In this document: piece by piece, positions 27,469 to 36,328 of the stretch
Numbering within the stretch: the stretch's first letter is position 1
Layout: every line of letters begins with the position of its first letter
Source: Sedimentisphaerales bacterium
GTDB lineage: Bacteria; Planctomycetota; Phycisphaerae; Sedimentisphaerales; Anaerohalosphaeraceae
Length of the DNA: 56,392 nucleotides
Assembly (NCBI GenBank): GCA_016926155.1
Contig: JAFGPC010000023.1
Span: 1-56,392, forward strand
Direction of reading: 5' to 3'
The notes under the pieces: generated by a model
Databases searched by the model: none
What the model was told of the DNA's origin: nothing
Seen by the model: the letters and a program-made list of their open reading frames with translations, nothing else
Program-made: the position numbers and the translations under genes

Positions 27469-28827
27469 CTATTCTATTATCGGAATACGATCTCGGTAAG
27501 CGAGCAGGGCATCGGCCACTTCTTGCGCCTTGTCCTCTTTGGGATACATGAAAAGACCCTTTTTCTTTGACCAGAGATCCGATGATTCAAATATATCTTC
27601 CACCAAAAAATATGGCGAACCAGGAAAGTATTCATTTGTTGTTGTCGTATTCAGATATGCTCCAAAAATTTCATAAGGATATTTGATTTGAGGCAAGGAT
27701 GTCGGATTATTATAGTACGTGCTTTCGGCAATCCGATTCTTCCCCAATAAAGCAAGGGTGTTATAAGGATTATAGGGAGACATACTGCCGGCAGGATAGA
27801 CATAATCGACCTTACCAGCCCTCTTTATGACTTCCCAAACAATACCTCGCAACCGTTCTTCATTCCGATCCTGATATGTTCTTTTCCGGGAAATCCATTG
27901 TCTGATCTCCGTGCTGTTGTATGGTTCGAGATCAAATCCGATATAATCCGCATTGATCTGCCGCGCTTCCTGTTTCAAAAGATCTATCTCACGAAGATAA
28001 TGGTTCAGATCAAACACGAGACTTAAGGGCGCCGCCTCGGGTAACGAAGGCCACATATAACGCACCAATGTCAGTTTGATATCAGCCTGTTTCGTGATAG
28101 CAACAGCCTGTTGTACAGTATCATAGTGCTTGTATAACTGATCCGATGTTTCTCGGTTTCCGACAGCCATAATCACATTGGTAATAAATCCCGAATCAAC
28201 AGCTATCTGCATGGATCGGAGGGGGTGTCGCCCAACACCGTAACACCAAATAATTTCCGGTTTTTCAAGAACAGAGCCGCCGCCAGATCCCCCTGAAGGT
28301 GAAGTGTTTTGATCCTCGGAGTCCTTAGGCGAATTGGATGGTTCCGACGACGAGGAATTTCCCCCGGAAACGCCGGATGTTCCTGAGCCTGATCCAGATA
28401 AACCTGAAGCGCTTGCACTTCCACTTGAAATAGAAACAACTGGTGAAGAGGCCGAATCTCCTGTTAGGGAATCCATGGATATCGTAATTGGTTCGGGAGC
28501 TGGTACTTCATTGGAGTACTGTATATCCATAGATTCTAATGAGATAACTTGATATGTCGACGTGTCCAAGCCTTCAAACGATTCGGTATCGTTCTCAAGA
28601 AGTTTTGTGCCTTCTACTCCGGTATTTTTATCCGCAAGTTGTGAGGAAACCGATGTAAGTGAACCATCATAAGACATTAACGGATGTACTTGAGCTTCGA
28701 AAACCGGAACAGACGTATTTTCCTGAGATTCATTATATGGCTGCAGCATCCGGCCAAAGATTAAGCCAAGCTCAACAAATACGAGGAAACCAAAAAAAAC
28801 AAAGCTTTTACGCATAATTGGCGCCAT
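27469..28827 (-). CDS. Exported protein of unknown function with Ser/Gly-rich linker and TIM-barrel-like C-terminus
   Basis: The product has 452 residues. ATG 28827 is chosen because GGAGG lies 6 bp upstream; an in-frame ATG at 28845 lacks this. A single N-terminal TM or signal-anchor segment (about 8-23) is followed by a low-complexity region. Residues 40-125 are rich in acidic and Ser residues, and 125-180 are Ser/Gly-rich. The conserved-looking domain (about 182-452) starts IIWCYGVGRHPLRS and includes YIGFDLEPYNSTEIRQW, a beta-strand with Asp and Glu typical of TIM-barrel glycosidase active sites. GLFMYPKEDKA follows near the end. I do not recognise the family. It lies between the Wzy-like gene and an acetyltransferase, so a polysaccharide-processing hydrolase is possible. 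Confidence 0.7.
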   Translation of the reverse strand: MAPIMRKSFVFFGFLVFVELGLIFGRMLQPYNESQENTSVPVFEAQVHPLMSYDGSLTSVSSQLADKNTGVEGTKLLENDTESFEGLDTSTYQVISLESMDIQYSNEVPAPEPITISMDSLTGDSASSPVVSISSGSASASGLSGSGSGTSGVSGGNSSSSEPSNSPKDSEDQNTSPSGGSGGGSVLEKPEIIWCYGVGRHPLRSMQIAVDSGFITNVIMAVGNRETSDQLYKHYDTVQQAVAITKQADIKLTLVRYMWPSLPEAAPLSLVFDLNHYLREIDLLKQEARQINADYIGFDLEPYNSTEIRQWISRKRTYQDRNEERLRGIVWEVIKRAGKVDYVYPAGSMSPYNPYNTLALLGKNRIAESTYYNNPTSLPQIKYPYEIFGAYLNTTTTNEYFPGSPYFLVEDIFESSDLWSKKKGLFMYPKEDKAQEVADALLAYRDRIPIIE

Positions 28828-28998
28828 AATATCCCTCCGATGCATTCGTCATCATACTACAATATCATATAGTATACGAAATCATAAAGTCCAAAGAGAC
28901 CCGTATATTTCATTTTTCCCGCTTTTCGTCACGTTTGTACTACTGTGCAAGGGGAGATTTTAAGTAGAGTCATTGTATTGTCCCGACAGTACAGTCTT

Positions 28999-29655
28999 TC
29001 ATCCTCCATCGCACTGTCCTCTTGCGCTCTCTAACGTTCTGATCCTTTCGTCTAGTGTACGTAATTCCTCGGCAATTTCTTTTCTTGACAGAGAGAAGGA
29101 GGGGACTGGTTTCTTAAAGGTGTTTCCTTCTATCCGATAGGCTAATATCTCAGCACGAAAGGCGCCAACCACAGAATTCGGCGGAATATCGGTCGTAACA
29201 ACCGCATTGGCTCCGATAACCGTATTGTCACCGATTTCGACCGGGCCCAATACAACGGCGCCGGGGCCGAGCGAAACACTGTTTCCAAGCCTTGGATTTG
29301 TGCGTCCTTTTGCATTGGTCTTACCATAATTCCCCCCTAAAGTAACGTTCTGGCGAATTTCACAGTTCTCTCCTATGATAATGCCGGGTGGAATAATAAT
29401 CCCACAAACATGGGGAATTCTGAAACCAGGACCGATTTCCGCCAAGGTGCTGATCCAACAATGACTTAAATGATGCATGAATCGTTCGGTAATTGGTGCC
29501 AACAATCCCAATTTATGCATACGATACCACCGGCCAAGACGATACAACACGACCGCCCGAAATCCTGCATTGCGGAAAAATTCGAATAGGATCCGACACA
29601 GAGTCGATTTGCCGCTTCTGACAACAAGATAATCCCTTTTGAGTACATCATACAT
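28999..29655 (-). CDS. Serine O-acetyltransferase-like (CysE/WcaB-type) left-handed beta-helix acetyltransferase
   Basis: The product has 218 residues. After an N-terminal helical part (LYRLGRWYRMHKLG) come hexapeptide repeats: IIPPGIIIGENCEIRQNVTL, then NPRLGNSVSLGPGAVVLGPV and IGDNTVIGANAVVTTDIPPN. The order and the GGNYGKTNAKGR loop match the serine-acetyltransferase branch, many of whose members in polysaccharide loci O-acetylate sugars instead. A coiled tail (IAEELRTLDERIRTLE) may aid trimerisation. The C-terminal segment of true CysE (the cysteine feedback region) is not evident. The start lacks a strong ribosome-binding site. Confidence 0.85.
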   Translation of the reverse strand: MYDVLKRDYLVVRSGKSTLCRILFEFFRNAGFRAVVLYRLGRWYRMHKLGLLAPITERFMHHLSHCWISTLAEIGPGFRIPHVCGIIIPPGIIIGENCEIRQNVTLGGNYGKTNAKGRTNPRLGNSVSLGPGAVVLGPVEIGDNTVIGANAVVTTDIPPNSVVGAFRAEILAYRIEGNTFKKPVPSFSLSRKEIAEELRTLDERIRTLESARGQCDGG

Positions 29656-29691
29656 AAGTAAAAAACCACCAATTATATGTACTAGAAAATT

Positions 29692-30843
29692 TTATAATTC
29701 ACGATAAGATAATCCCAAAATATTCAATACATCCTCTACCCTTAGATTGCATAGATAATTATCGCAGAAACTCCCTTCCTCAAATACCCATTGATTCCGT
29801 TCATTAATAATCATTCGTCCCGGTTTTTCATCTACGATACACATTTCATAAGGATTGCCCATCCCGAAAACAGCCTGCAATTCATTGATATAAAATGTCT
29901 GATCTCCCGTTAGAAAAATATCCAGATCCATGGTCCTAAATTGCCCCTTTTCGGTGACTTCCTTGGTTATATTCAAAAGCAATTCGGGAGGGCGTCCATG
30001 TCGCCATGCATGGGATCCGCTATGAAAATCCCCACGCTTCAGTTTTTCATACCCAAAATAGGAATCCCCCACGCGAATCATTCTCCATTCTCTTATGTCC
30101 GGGAGATATTCTTGCAAAAGGACCGAACCCCATTGCCGATCACGAGAGTCCCCATTTTGCCGGATAAACCCTTTCTGAAAACATTTTCTTATGAACCGTT
30201 GCAATTGGTTCCTGTTGCGGAATATCCTCACACCCGACACGGTACCACCAAGATCCGTCTTATATACAATAGGCAGCATCGCCTTTTGGGAAAAACAGAT
30301 CGCCTGATCCATGTCATAAAATATCCATGTTCGGGGGTGGGGGAATCCATTTTTATCCAGCCAATACTTCACCCTCCTTTTACTCTCATAAAGCCAGAGA
30401 GCCTCATAATTGGGATAGATCACATCGCCATAAAGCTCATGAATGATTTTCAATCGCTCATCAAACATTTGTTTCCAGACAGTAATATAGACCGACGGCC
30501 AAACCAAAAAGGCATCGACTCCGGCATTTCGCACCTCATCGAGCCAGTCCGGTCCGGTAATATCCAGCAATCGATAAGGAACTTGCAGATCACGGCATGC
30601 CGCTATATAGTGCTTGTGCTGTTGCGTAATATCCTCAATAATCCCCAGTCTGACGTTTATTGTTGCGGGATAGGAAGATGTTCGTTCGATATCAGCAAAT
30701 TCATTCCCCGCTCGCCACATGCGACGTCGATATGCATCGGTCCCCAATCGTCCACGACAGATTCTTTTGATCGACTCAGGGATCCACCCCCTAATGGTTT
30801 TTGAGTCGGCAATTTTATTCAAGAGAGACTGATATATACCCAC
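29692..30843 (-). CDS. ATP-grasp (RimK-like) protein of polysaccharide locus
   Basis: The product has 383 residues. It starts at GTG 30843, supported by GAGGT upstream. The central and C-terminal parts look like an ATP-grasp domain: a lysine in IVYKTDLGGTVSG, hinge segment VLLQEYLPDIREWRMIRVG, a GYEKLKRGDFHSGSHAW phosphate-loop region and the metal-binding MDLDIFLTGDQTFYINELQA. The final Asn-Glu takes the place of the usual Glu-x-Asn. The N-terminal 130 residues (YRLLDITGPDWL) resemble the pre-ATP-grasp domain of sugar or peptide ligases. Its substrate is unknown. It may join an amino acid or amine to a sugar acid such as the diacetamido-glucuronate made by the WbpBDE genes, but this is only inference. 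Confidence 0.72.
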   Translation of the reverse strand: MGIYQSLLNKIADSKTIRGWIPESIKRICRGRLGTDAYRRRMWRAGNEFADIERTSSYPATINVRLGIIEDITQQHKHYIAACRDLQVPYRLLDITGPDWLDEVRNAGVDAFLVWPSVYITVWKQMFDERLKIIHELYGDVIYPNYEALWLYESKRRVKYWLDKNGFPHPRTWIFYDMDQAICFSQKAMLPIVYKTDLGGTVSGVRIFRNRNQLQRFIRKCFQKGFIRQNGDSRDRQWGSVLLQEYLPDIREWRMIRVGDSYFGYEKLKRGDFHSGSHAWRHGRPPELLLNITKEVTEKGQFRTMDLDIFLTGDQTFYINELQAVFGMGNPYEMCIVDEKPGRMIINERNQWVFEEGSFCDNYLCNLRVEDVLNILGLSYREL

Positions 30844-30999
30844 GATTGTACCTCTTCTATTTTCTGGATAATGGATTCCGGACTACTATAAAATGATATC
30901 CTGAGTTTGAGGTTCTTTTCATGCCTCAGACAAATTAATAGAAACACATTAGCCTCCCTTTACGACATATTCTCCATGTTCAATGGCAAAACGCATCTA

Positions 31000-32190
31000 T
31001 CATGCAATTGCTTCTTCACCGAGTTTGTTTTTGACACAGTAATCAATGACTTCTTCAGTATAACAACCGAAAAGCGGCCCACTATTCATCTGATGGAAAT
31101 TAATTTCAATGCTTCCATTATTTATTTCTATAATCCTAATGGCTTGGTCGGAATCAAGTGTTATGTCAAAGCCAAGCATTCTCGTATACAAATAATCCGT
31201 AGCAATCTTTCTGGCTAACTCAATCATTTCCGCAAACTTTATCAGTTTATATGTGTGTTGTAGATCTATGGTTCCGATACGATAGTACTTGTTTCCCATT
31301 TTATCGATTGCATATTTATTCAGGACTCCTTCATTATCGATACCTACGGAAATTCCACCTGATGCTTGGTTATCCACAACACTGCCCTCTCGCCCAATCC
31401 GTAAAACAGCATGTAGAGCAACAACTTTCTCAGTGACTACGGATCTATATGTAAACACTCTTATTGTGTTGACAGAAGACTGATTAAATCGACTCAGCGA
31501 TTCATGTTGTGTAAGTTTCTCTTGTAGTATGTAGTTCTTCTCAAATATCTGATTCAGATGAGCCAAGCTCAAGACATGTCCTTTATGATTTATATATATG
31601 TCATCATTTCTTACAAATAATTCCACGGATCTCCCCCCCCCTGAATCGATACTCGGTTTGACAATCACTTCGTCACAACCGTTCAGCAGTTGCATGAGTG
31701 GGTCCTTAACCACAATAGGAGCATAGGTACTGTCGTATAAAATTCCATTGATATTTCTCAACAGGGTCTTAGGAAATAGATCGCGATATTGTCCTTTATC
31801 ATAAAGATTCTTGTCAGAGAACGCCTTTTCCATAGGACTGTAATTCAGACATGGTTGAACCATCCCATAGAAGATATCCTCCGGTATATACTTTGCGCTG
31901 TGAATGCCCGAAACATACATATACACCCGAGCCCATTTCGTGTTAACTCTCCGCTTTAAAGCACTCCACATGCGAACATGTTCTCCTATTATGGCCGGAT
32001 CAATCGCCTCGAGGTTTAATTTGTGGTGCGCGTATATATGGGTGATCTTCCTACGGCAGCGTCTTTCTCTTTGTGATTTGGAAATGTACCCAGCAATCCC
32101 CAAAAACAGTTTTCTGATACCAGCTAAAAATACGCCGCAGACACCTAGTTCGGGCAACTGAGATATAACAATACGAATATACCTAATCAT
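31000..32190 (-). CDS. Sugar-transfer-associated ATP-grasp protein
   Basis: The product has 396 residues. It matches my memory of the ATPgrasp_ST family, found in capsule and O-antigen loci. Landmarks are VIVKPSIDSGGGRSVELF (nucleotide-binding Lys and Gly-rich loop), NYILQEKLTQHESLSRF, SSVNTIRVFTYRS, VVDNQASGGISVGID, and the C-terminal GFDITLDSDQAIRIIEINNG with the metal-binding Glu and Asn. The N-terminal 90 residues are basic and partly hydrophobic and may bind the membrane. The reaction is not established for this family; carboxylate-amine ligation is expected from the fold. The gap to the neighbouring ATP-grasp gene is 156 bp and to the flippase gene 30 bp. Confidence 0.82.
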   Translation of the reverse strand: MIRYIRIVISQLPELGVCGVFLAGIRKLFLGIAGYISKSQRERRCRRKITHIYAHHKLNLEAIDPAIIGEHVRMWSALKRRVNTKWARVYMYVSGIHSAKYIPEDIFYGMVQPCLNYSPMEKAFSDKNLYDKGQYRDLFPKTLLRNINGILYDSTYAPIVVKDPLMQLLNGCDEVIVKPSIDSGGGRSVELFVRNDDIYINHKGHVLSLAHLNQIFEKNYILQEKLTQHESLSRFNQSSVNTIRVFTYRSVVTEKVVALHAVLRIGREGSVVDNQASGGISVGIDNEGVLNKYAIDKMGNKYYRIGTIDLQHTYKLIKFAEMIELARKIATDYLYTRMLGFDITLDSDQAIRIIEINNGSIEINFHQMNSGPLFGCYTEEVIDYCVKNKLGEEAIA

Positions 32191-32220
32191 ACGATCTCAC
32201 AATCATTATTCTAGTGTGCT

Positions 32221-33522
32221 TTAACTTTTTAATTGTGTGCATATACTTTTTTCACTTGTCACAAGTAGACTACCGATCCATAGAATCAATAGCATATTCA
32301 AGAGGAAACCAAGCACAGAAAACAGAATAACTGTCTGTAAAGCAGATAAGTAGAAACCGCCTATCACTAAAACGCTCGCCCTGGATACCAAAACGATTAA
32401 TTCAAATATGAATAGATTGCGCTGTTGACGAAGTATTCGTCCACACAAAGATGCAGGTGCATTGCAAAAAAGTACGGCGATCCACGGAATAAGCCACCTG
32501 GCATAGATTCCCGCTGTATGCCATTCCGCCCCAAACATCCATGTAAAAATCTGAGGAGCCCATATAAACAGTATCAACGAAGGAATAGATGCTATTCCAA
32601 ACAATCCCGATGTAATCTTGATGAACAGGGGTAGCAGACGACCGCCCTTGTTATAGGTTTCACTCGCTTTCTGGAAAAGAACCTGCCGCAGTGCGATTAA
32701 CACAAAATTAATCGGTACAGACAGGAGCCTGAGGCCGAATGCATAAGCGCCAGCAACGGCAATACCGTAGAAATGGGCCAACAAGAGAACGGGTAATCCC
32801 TGTGATAAGGCATTCATTGCAGTCTGTGTTGCACTATAAATGGGAAAATCCCGATATTCCTTGGCCTTCTTGCCGATCTGTCTCCAATTGAGGGATTCCT
32901 TCAGGAGCTTCCTATCCGTTACGAAAACCTGGCGAGATAGATTAACGCTGGCAATCCCATTGGCTGTGATGATACTTGTGATTAATCCGCCGCTACCTTG
33001 ATGGAGCAAGCCGGACACAATCTGAAGTGTACCGATAGAGCCAGCCCGGACCATTTGTGAAGAAGCCGTTTTCGCAAATGCCTTCCTCCGAACGCACCAT
33101 GCCTGGAACGATTGATTGATGCCGGCGACGAAGACACCCAGAGGCAGAAACCACAGGAGCCATGCAGACTGCGGCGATTTCAAAAGCTCCAGAAGCCAAT
33201 CCGAGCACAGATACGCTACCAACAGGGCTATCAGGCTGACGATAAAAACAGAAAGAATCGAAGCTGCAAATACATTGGCGGCGTCTTGGTCGCGTTTGGG
33301 CAGCATGATAGCTTGTGCGTATTGCAGCGTTACGAATGCCGCGAGAAATATCAAAACAGAATTAAATGATCCAAGCACACCAAAATCAGAAGGAGTAAAC
33401 AGCCGACTGATCACCGGCGCGATCGCAAATCCAATGCCTTGCGCGACGATTGTGCCGGTCATAACAATCGATATGTTTTTAAAAAACTGGCTGTTGCGAA
33501 GATATCGGATTAGTCTTAACAT
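32221..33522 (-). CDS. Wzx-type oligosaccharide flippase (MOP superfamily)
   Basis: The product has 433 residues with about 12-14 TM helices, starting MLRLIRYLRNSQFFKN; GTG 33615 is in frame but adds 31 unlikely residues. The N-terminal block GTIVAQGIGFAIAPVISRLF followed by TPSDFGVLGSF is typical of polysaccharide_synt/Wzx proteins, as is the mid-protein KEYRDFPIYSATQTAMNAL. It should carry the undecaprenyl-linked repeat unit across the inner membrane for the Wzy-like polymerase. There is no clear ribosome-binding site. The 155-bp gap to the upstream DUF362 gene shows nothing. Confidence 0.9.
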   Translation of the reverse strand: MLRLIRYLRNSQFFKNISIVMTGTIVAQGIGFAIAPVISRLFTPSDFGVLGSFNSVLIFLAAFVTLQYAQAIMLPKRDQDAANVFAASILSVFIVSLIALLVAYLCSDWLLELLKSPQSAWLLWFLPLGVFVAGINQSFQAWCVRRKAFAKTASSQMVRAGSIGTLQIVSGLLHQGSGGLITSIITANGIASVNLSRQVFVTDRKLLKESLNWRQIGKKAKEYRDFPIYSATQTAMNALSQGLPVLLLAHFYGIAVAGAYAFGLRLLSVPINFVLIALRQVLFQKASETYNKGGRLLPLFIKITSGLFGIASIPSLILFIWAPQIFTWMFGAEWHTAGIYARWLIPWIAVLFCNAPASLCGRILRQQRNLFIFELIVLVSRASVLVIGGFYLSALQTVILFSVLGFLLNMLLILWIGSLLVTSEKSICTQLKS

Positions 33523-33677
33523 CTGCAATCCATGTAGTAAAATATGGAAAGCCTGTTTCCCAAAAAGGACCAAATGGAATCTCTCAGTGAAAGAAGTTTG
33601 TTCTTCACGGGGCACACTTACTGTTTGTCGCAGTTTGAGCGGATTCGTTCAATATCTTTTAACGTTCAAGAACAACC

Positions 33678-34766
33678 TTATTCCGAGGCATATGCATCAA
33701 AATGTCTTCCCCACGGACTCTCGGCCAGCCATTCATCGACAATCTTTTTGCCCTTGAAAGGATACCAGAATCGATCATGATAAACGGCTGAAGCAAGAAT
33801 AAACGCGTAAACCAGAGGCGTATGGAACAACAGTTTTTGCATCCACCGAAACGGTCCAAACCAAAAAAGTTTGCCGACATTGGAAGCGGTGTTGTTTCCT
33901 GTGCAAAAACCCCAATTTTCCCGGGCTATATCCACGTTGCCGAGAATCTCGATTTCTCGAATATTTCCAATTCCCAAACCCCGCTCGTGTGCCAAACGAA
34001 TGAAAGCGTGGTCCATGGGTTCAAATCCCATCAATCGGGCTGCAACCGCATCGGCAGCCACACAGTCCGAAGAAGCAATCAGAATATCCTTTTGCACCGG
34101 GAGCATCGTCCTGGGCCCCGGCCCGTTGCCGGCCGTTGTGCCGTCCGTAACCGTAAATATACCGGGGTGAATTTCCTTCTGAATCGCCAACAGATCCACC
34201 AGTGTCTCATGAATTCGGGAATGACAATAATGGCGACGGTTAGACAGTAATCCCCCGAAGGCATTTTTCATCGAACCGGTAATATTCGTGTAAATATGGC
34301 ATTTCACTGTCGGCAGATGTACGATGTTTTTACCATGAAAAAAATCAGGGATATTAATCCCCTCTGGAAAGATCCTGTCAAGCACAAGCATTTCCGCCTT
34401 GGGTTGATATGGAGTCCATTTCATGTCGGATGGTTTGAAATTGTATTTGACGGGGACTTTATGTTTTTCACAAATCAATCGCTGCTTATTCAGACGTTCC
34501 CCTCGGGATGCACTGGTCACGACGGTCTCATTCTCCACACAGACCAGGTCCGGGAAACCCGCCTTTCGCATTGCCAGAATCACCCCTTCCAATTGCCATG
34601 GTGTGGTATTGGCTGCCGGGTACAGCAGATGCCAGGACAGGTTGTTTTTCAAAATGGTTGGACTCTGCTTATCGAGAGTCTCTTCAAAACCCGCTAAATT
34701 CATGGCCTGCTCAATATCCTGCAAAACGGTTTCCGGCGTGGTTCGGATGACAGCCACTTTACTCAT
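33678..34766 (-). CDS. DUF362 domain protein
   Basis: The product has 362 residues. The family pattern is recognisable: VLKNNLS-like PTILKNNLSWHLLYPAANT, then NIVHLPTVKCHIYTNITGSMKN with AFGGLLSNRRHYCH, and the later DCVAADAVAARLMGFEP. Many DUF362 proteins carry ferredoxin-type Cys clusters; none is seen here. A hydrophobic stretch near the C-terminus (LLFHTPLVYAFILASAVY) may be membrane-associated. Function is unknown. The stop of the upstream DUF2723 gene overlaps its ATG by 4 bp, so it probably works in the same step as that membrane glycosyltransferase. Confidence 0.8.
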   Translation of the reverse strand: MSKVAVIRTTPETVLQDIEQAMNLAGFEETLDKQSPTILKNNLSWHLLYPAANTTPWQLEGVILAMRKAGFPDLVCVENETVVTSASRGERLNKQRLICEKHKVPVKYNFKPSDMKWTPYQPKAEMLVLDRIFPEGINIPDFFHGKNIVHLPTVKCHIYTNITGSMKNAFGGLLSNRRHYCHSRIHETLVDLLAIQKEIHPGIFTVTDGTTAGNGPGPRTMLPVQKDILIASSDCVAADAVAARLMGFEPMDHAFIRLAHERGLGIGNIREIEILGNVDIARENWGFCTGNNTASNVGKLFWFGPFRWMQKLLFHTPLVYAFILASAVYHDRFWYPFKGKKIVDEWLAESPWGRHFDAYASE

Positions 34767-36328
34767 AAGACACTCTCCCCTCTAACCATCGATTTTACAG
34801 GCTGTACTTGATACACAGAATCAACAGGGACAAATTCATATGCGCCTGTCAGGATATAACTGGGGCAATAACCCGTAACTGGAGACACGATATATACGGG
34901 CCACAAACGGAGCCATTGTTCAAACTGTTCTTGATCGGGATATGGCAAAGGACTTTGATAGTCTCCATGATGAGAAACGATCCGTACATCCGGCCGAATC
35001 TTGTGCAATTCCTGCTGATACCACAATGCATATACCGTAGTCCCATCGGCCAGAAGGACTGCATCGCGTTCCATTGACGTCAAAGCCTCCCGGGCAAATC
35101 GTCTCGGTCCGTCATTTCCTGTCTGCCATGGACAAAGAAAATAACGATATTCATCCCGATATGGGATCTCACGGCGCGTTCCAAGATCAATCTTCATTTG
35201 GCGGGCCACACGATAGGTAACAGCATAAACCGGTATTGGCAGAAAAGCCAGGCACAACAGAATAAATCCAGCTCTTATAGATAAACCAAATCGTTGGAAA
35301 AGAACTTGCAGGCCAAGCCCCGCATAAACAGCAACCAGGCAGTAAAAAGGCAGAAAAAAAGCATATCGATCAGGTACGGTATAACGAAACGCAAAGAGGA
35401 AAAAAGCACCCAGTAATGCCAACAGCATAAATGACAAAGGGCGTTTCAATGGCCGGCGAATAAGTGTAACAACACCAACGAAACACAAAATGAGGCTCGG
35501 GGTTGGAAAACTCAGCAGGATAAAAAGAAGGTTTTCCACCACGATACGCCAGGACAAAGATGTGTTTAAAACGGCTCTGCTCCAATTATCCCCGAAAAAA
35601 GCTGAACACAGCGTATCAAGAAAATTCCCCGTACTGATCCATCGTTCTATGATTAACCATATATAAGGCAAGGCCCCTAAAATCCAGGCCGGAACCATCA
35701 ATACAACATGAATGGCTCGAAGCTTACGGCGAAAAACCTGAACCATAAAATACGAAATATATACCGCCAAAGGAATCACAGCCCACATATGTGCTGCGAT
35801 TGCCAGACCATTCACAAACGCAAGTAAAATGGCAAACATAGGACGTTTACTTTGAATATATTGCGCCATAAGGAGCAGTTCTATGGTAAACAATGCCGTA
35901 TATAGAGTATACACCTCGGCAATGCACGCATGCTGCCAGAACGTCCAGGAAAGCCCCAGTGTGACACAACCAAAGATTGCCGGAAGTCGGGCTCCAAGCC
36001 AACCGTACAAAAGCAGAAAAACATTCGCTATGGTGAAGGCGGCTGCCAGTGAGGAAATCAGATTGACCCGATATCCATACTCTCCCCATGAAATCAGTTT
36101 GGCGCATTGCCCCAGCAGAATGTACAACGGGTGTGCCAGTGCCAGACCAAGTCCTCCTCTCAGATCTGTCTGCCAGATGCGGTATTGAAACATGCCGCTA
36201 TCCTGCCACAATGCCCCCGGAGCGCAGGTCAGAGTATACAGGAGGATTGCCGTTACCAATACAATAAGATAGTCTCGTACCGGGAACGTTCTCTTGGAAA
36301 CTGGTTCAACCAAGGAATTCTTATTCAC
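34763..36328 (-). CDS. DUF2723 family GT-C-type membrane glycosyltransferase
   Basis: The product has 521 residues if it starts at GTG 36328; a TTG at 36358 is also in frame. It has about 11-13 TM helices. The first outer loop has the family's acidic pattern APGALWQDSGMFQYRIWQ, followed by LALAHPLYILLGQ, matching the Asp-Ser-Gly-Glu/Met and His-Pro-x-Tyr landmarks of DUF2723. Family members transfer sugars from polyprenyl-phosphate donors to proteins or polysaccharides outside the membrane. A soluble domain follows the last helices (about 400-521). Its start overlaps the end of a UbiA-type phosphoribosyltransferase gene, so that enzyme may make its donor. Confidence 0.83.
   Translation of the reverse strand: MNKNSLVEPVSKRTFPVRDYLIVLVTAILLYTLTCAPGALWQDSGMFQYRIWQTDLRGGLGLALAHPLYILLGQCAKLISWGEYGYRVNLISSLAAAFTIANVFLLLYGWLGARLPAIFGCVTLGLSWTFWQHACIAEVYTLYTALFTIELLLMAQYIQSKRPMFAILLAFVNGLAIAAHMWAVIPLAVYISYFMVQVFRRKLRAIHVVLMVPAWILGALPYIWLIIERWISTGNFLDTLCSAFFGDNWSRAVLNTSLSWRIVVENLLFILLSFPTPSLILCFVGVVTLIRRPLKRPLSFMLLALLGAFFLFAFRYTVPDRYAFFLPFYCLVAVYAGLGLQVLFQRFGLSIRAGFILLCLAFLPIPVYAVTYRVARQMKIDLGTRREIPYRDEYRYFLCPWQTGNDGPRRFAREALTSMERDAVLLADGTTVYALWYQQELHKIRPDVRIVSHHGDYQSPLPYPDQEQFEQWLRLWPVYIVSPVTGYCPSYILTGAYEFVPVDSVYQVQPVKSMVRGESVL

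Noticed and set aside
29941-30804. Plus-strand open frame of 287 codons opposite an ATP-grasp gene
   Set aside because: It is antisense to a gene with GTG start, ribosome-binding site and ATP-grasp motifs; its composition is unlike that of real proteins here.
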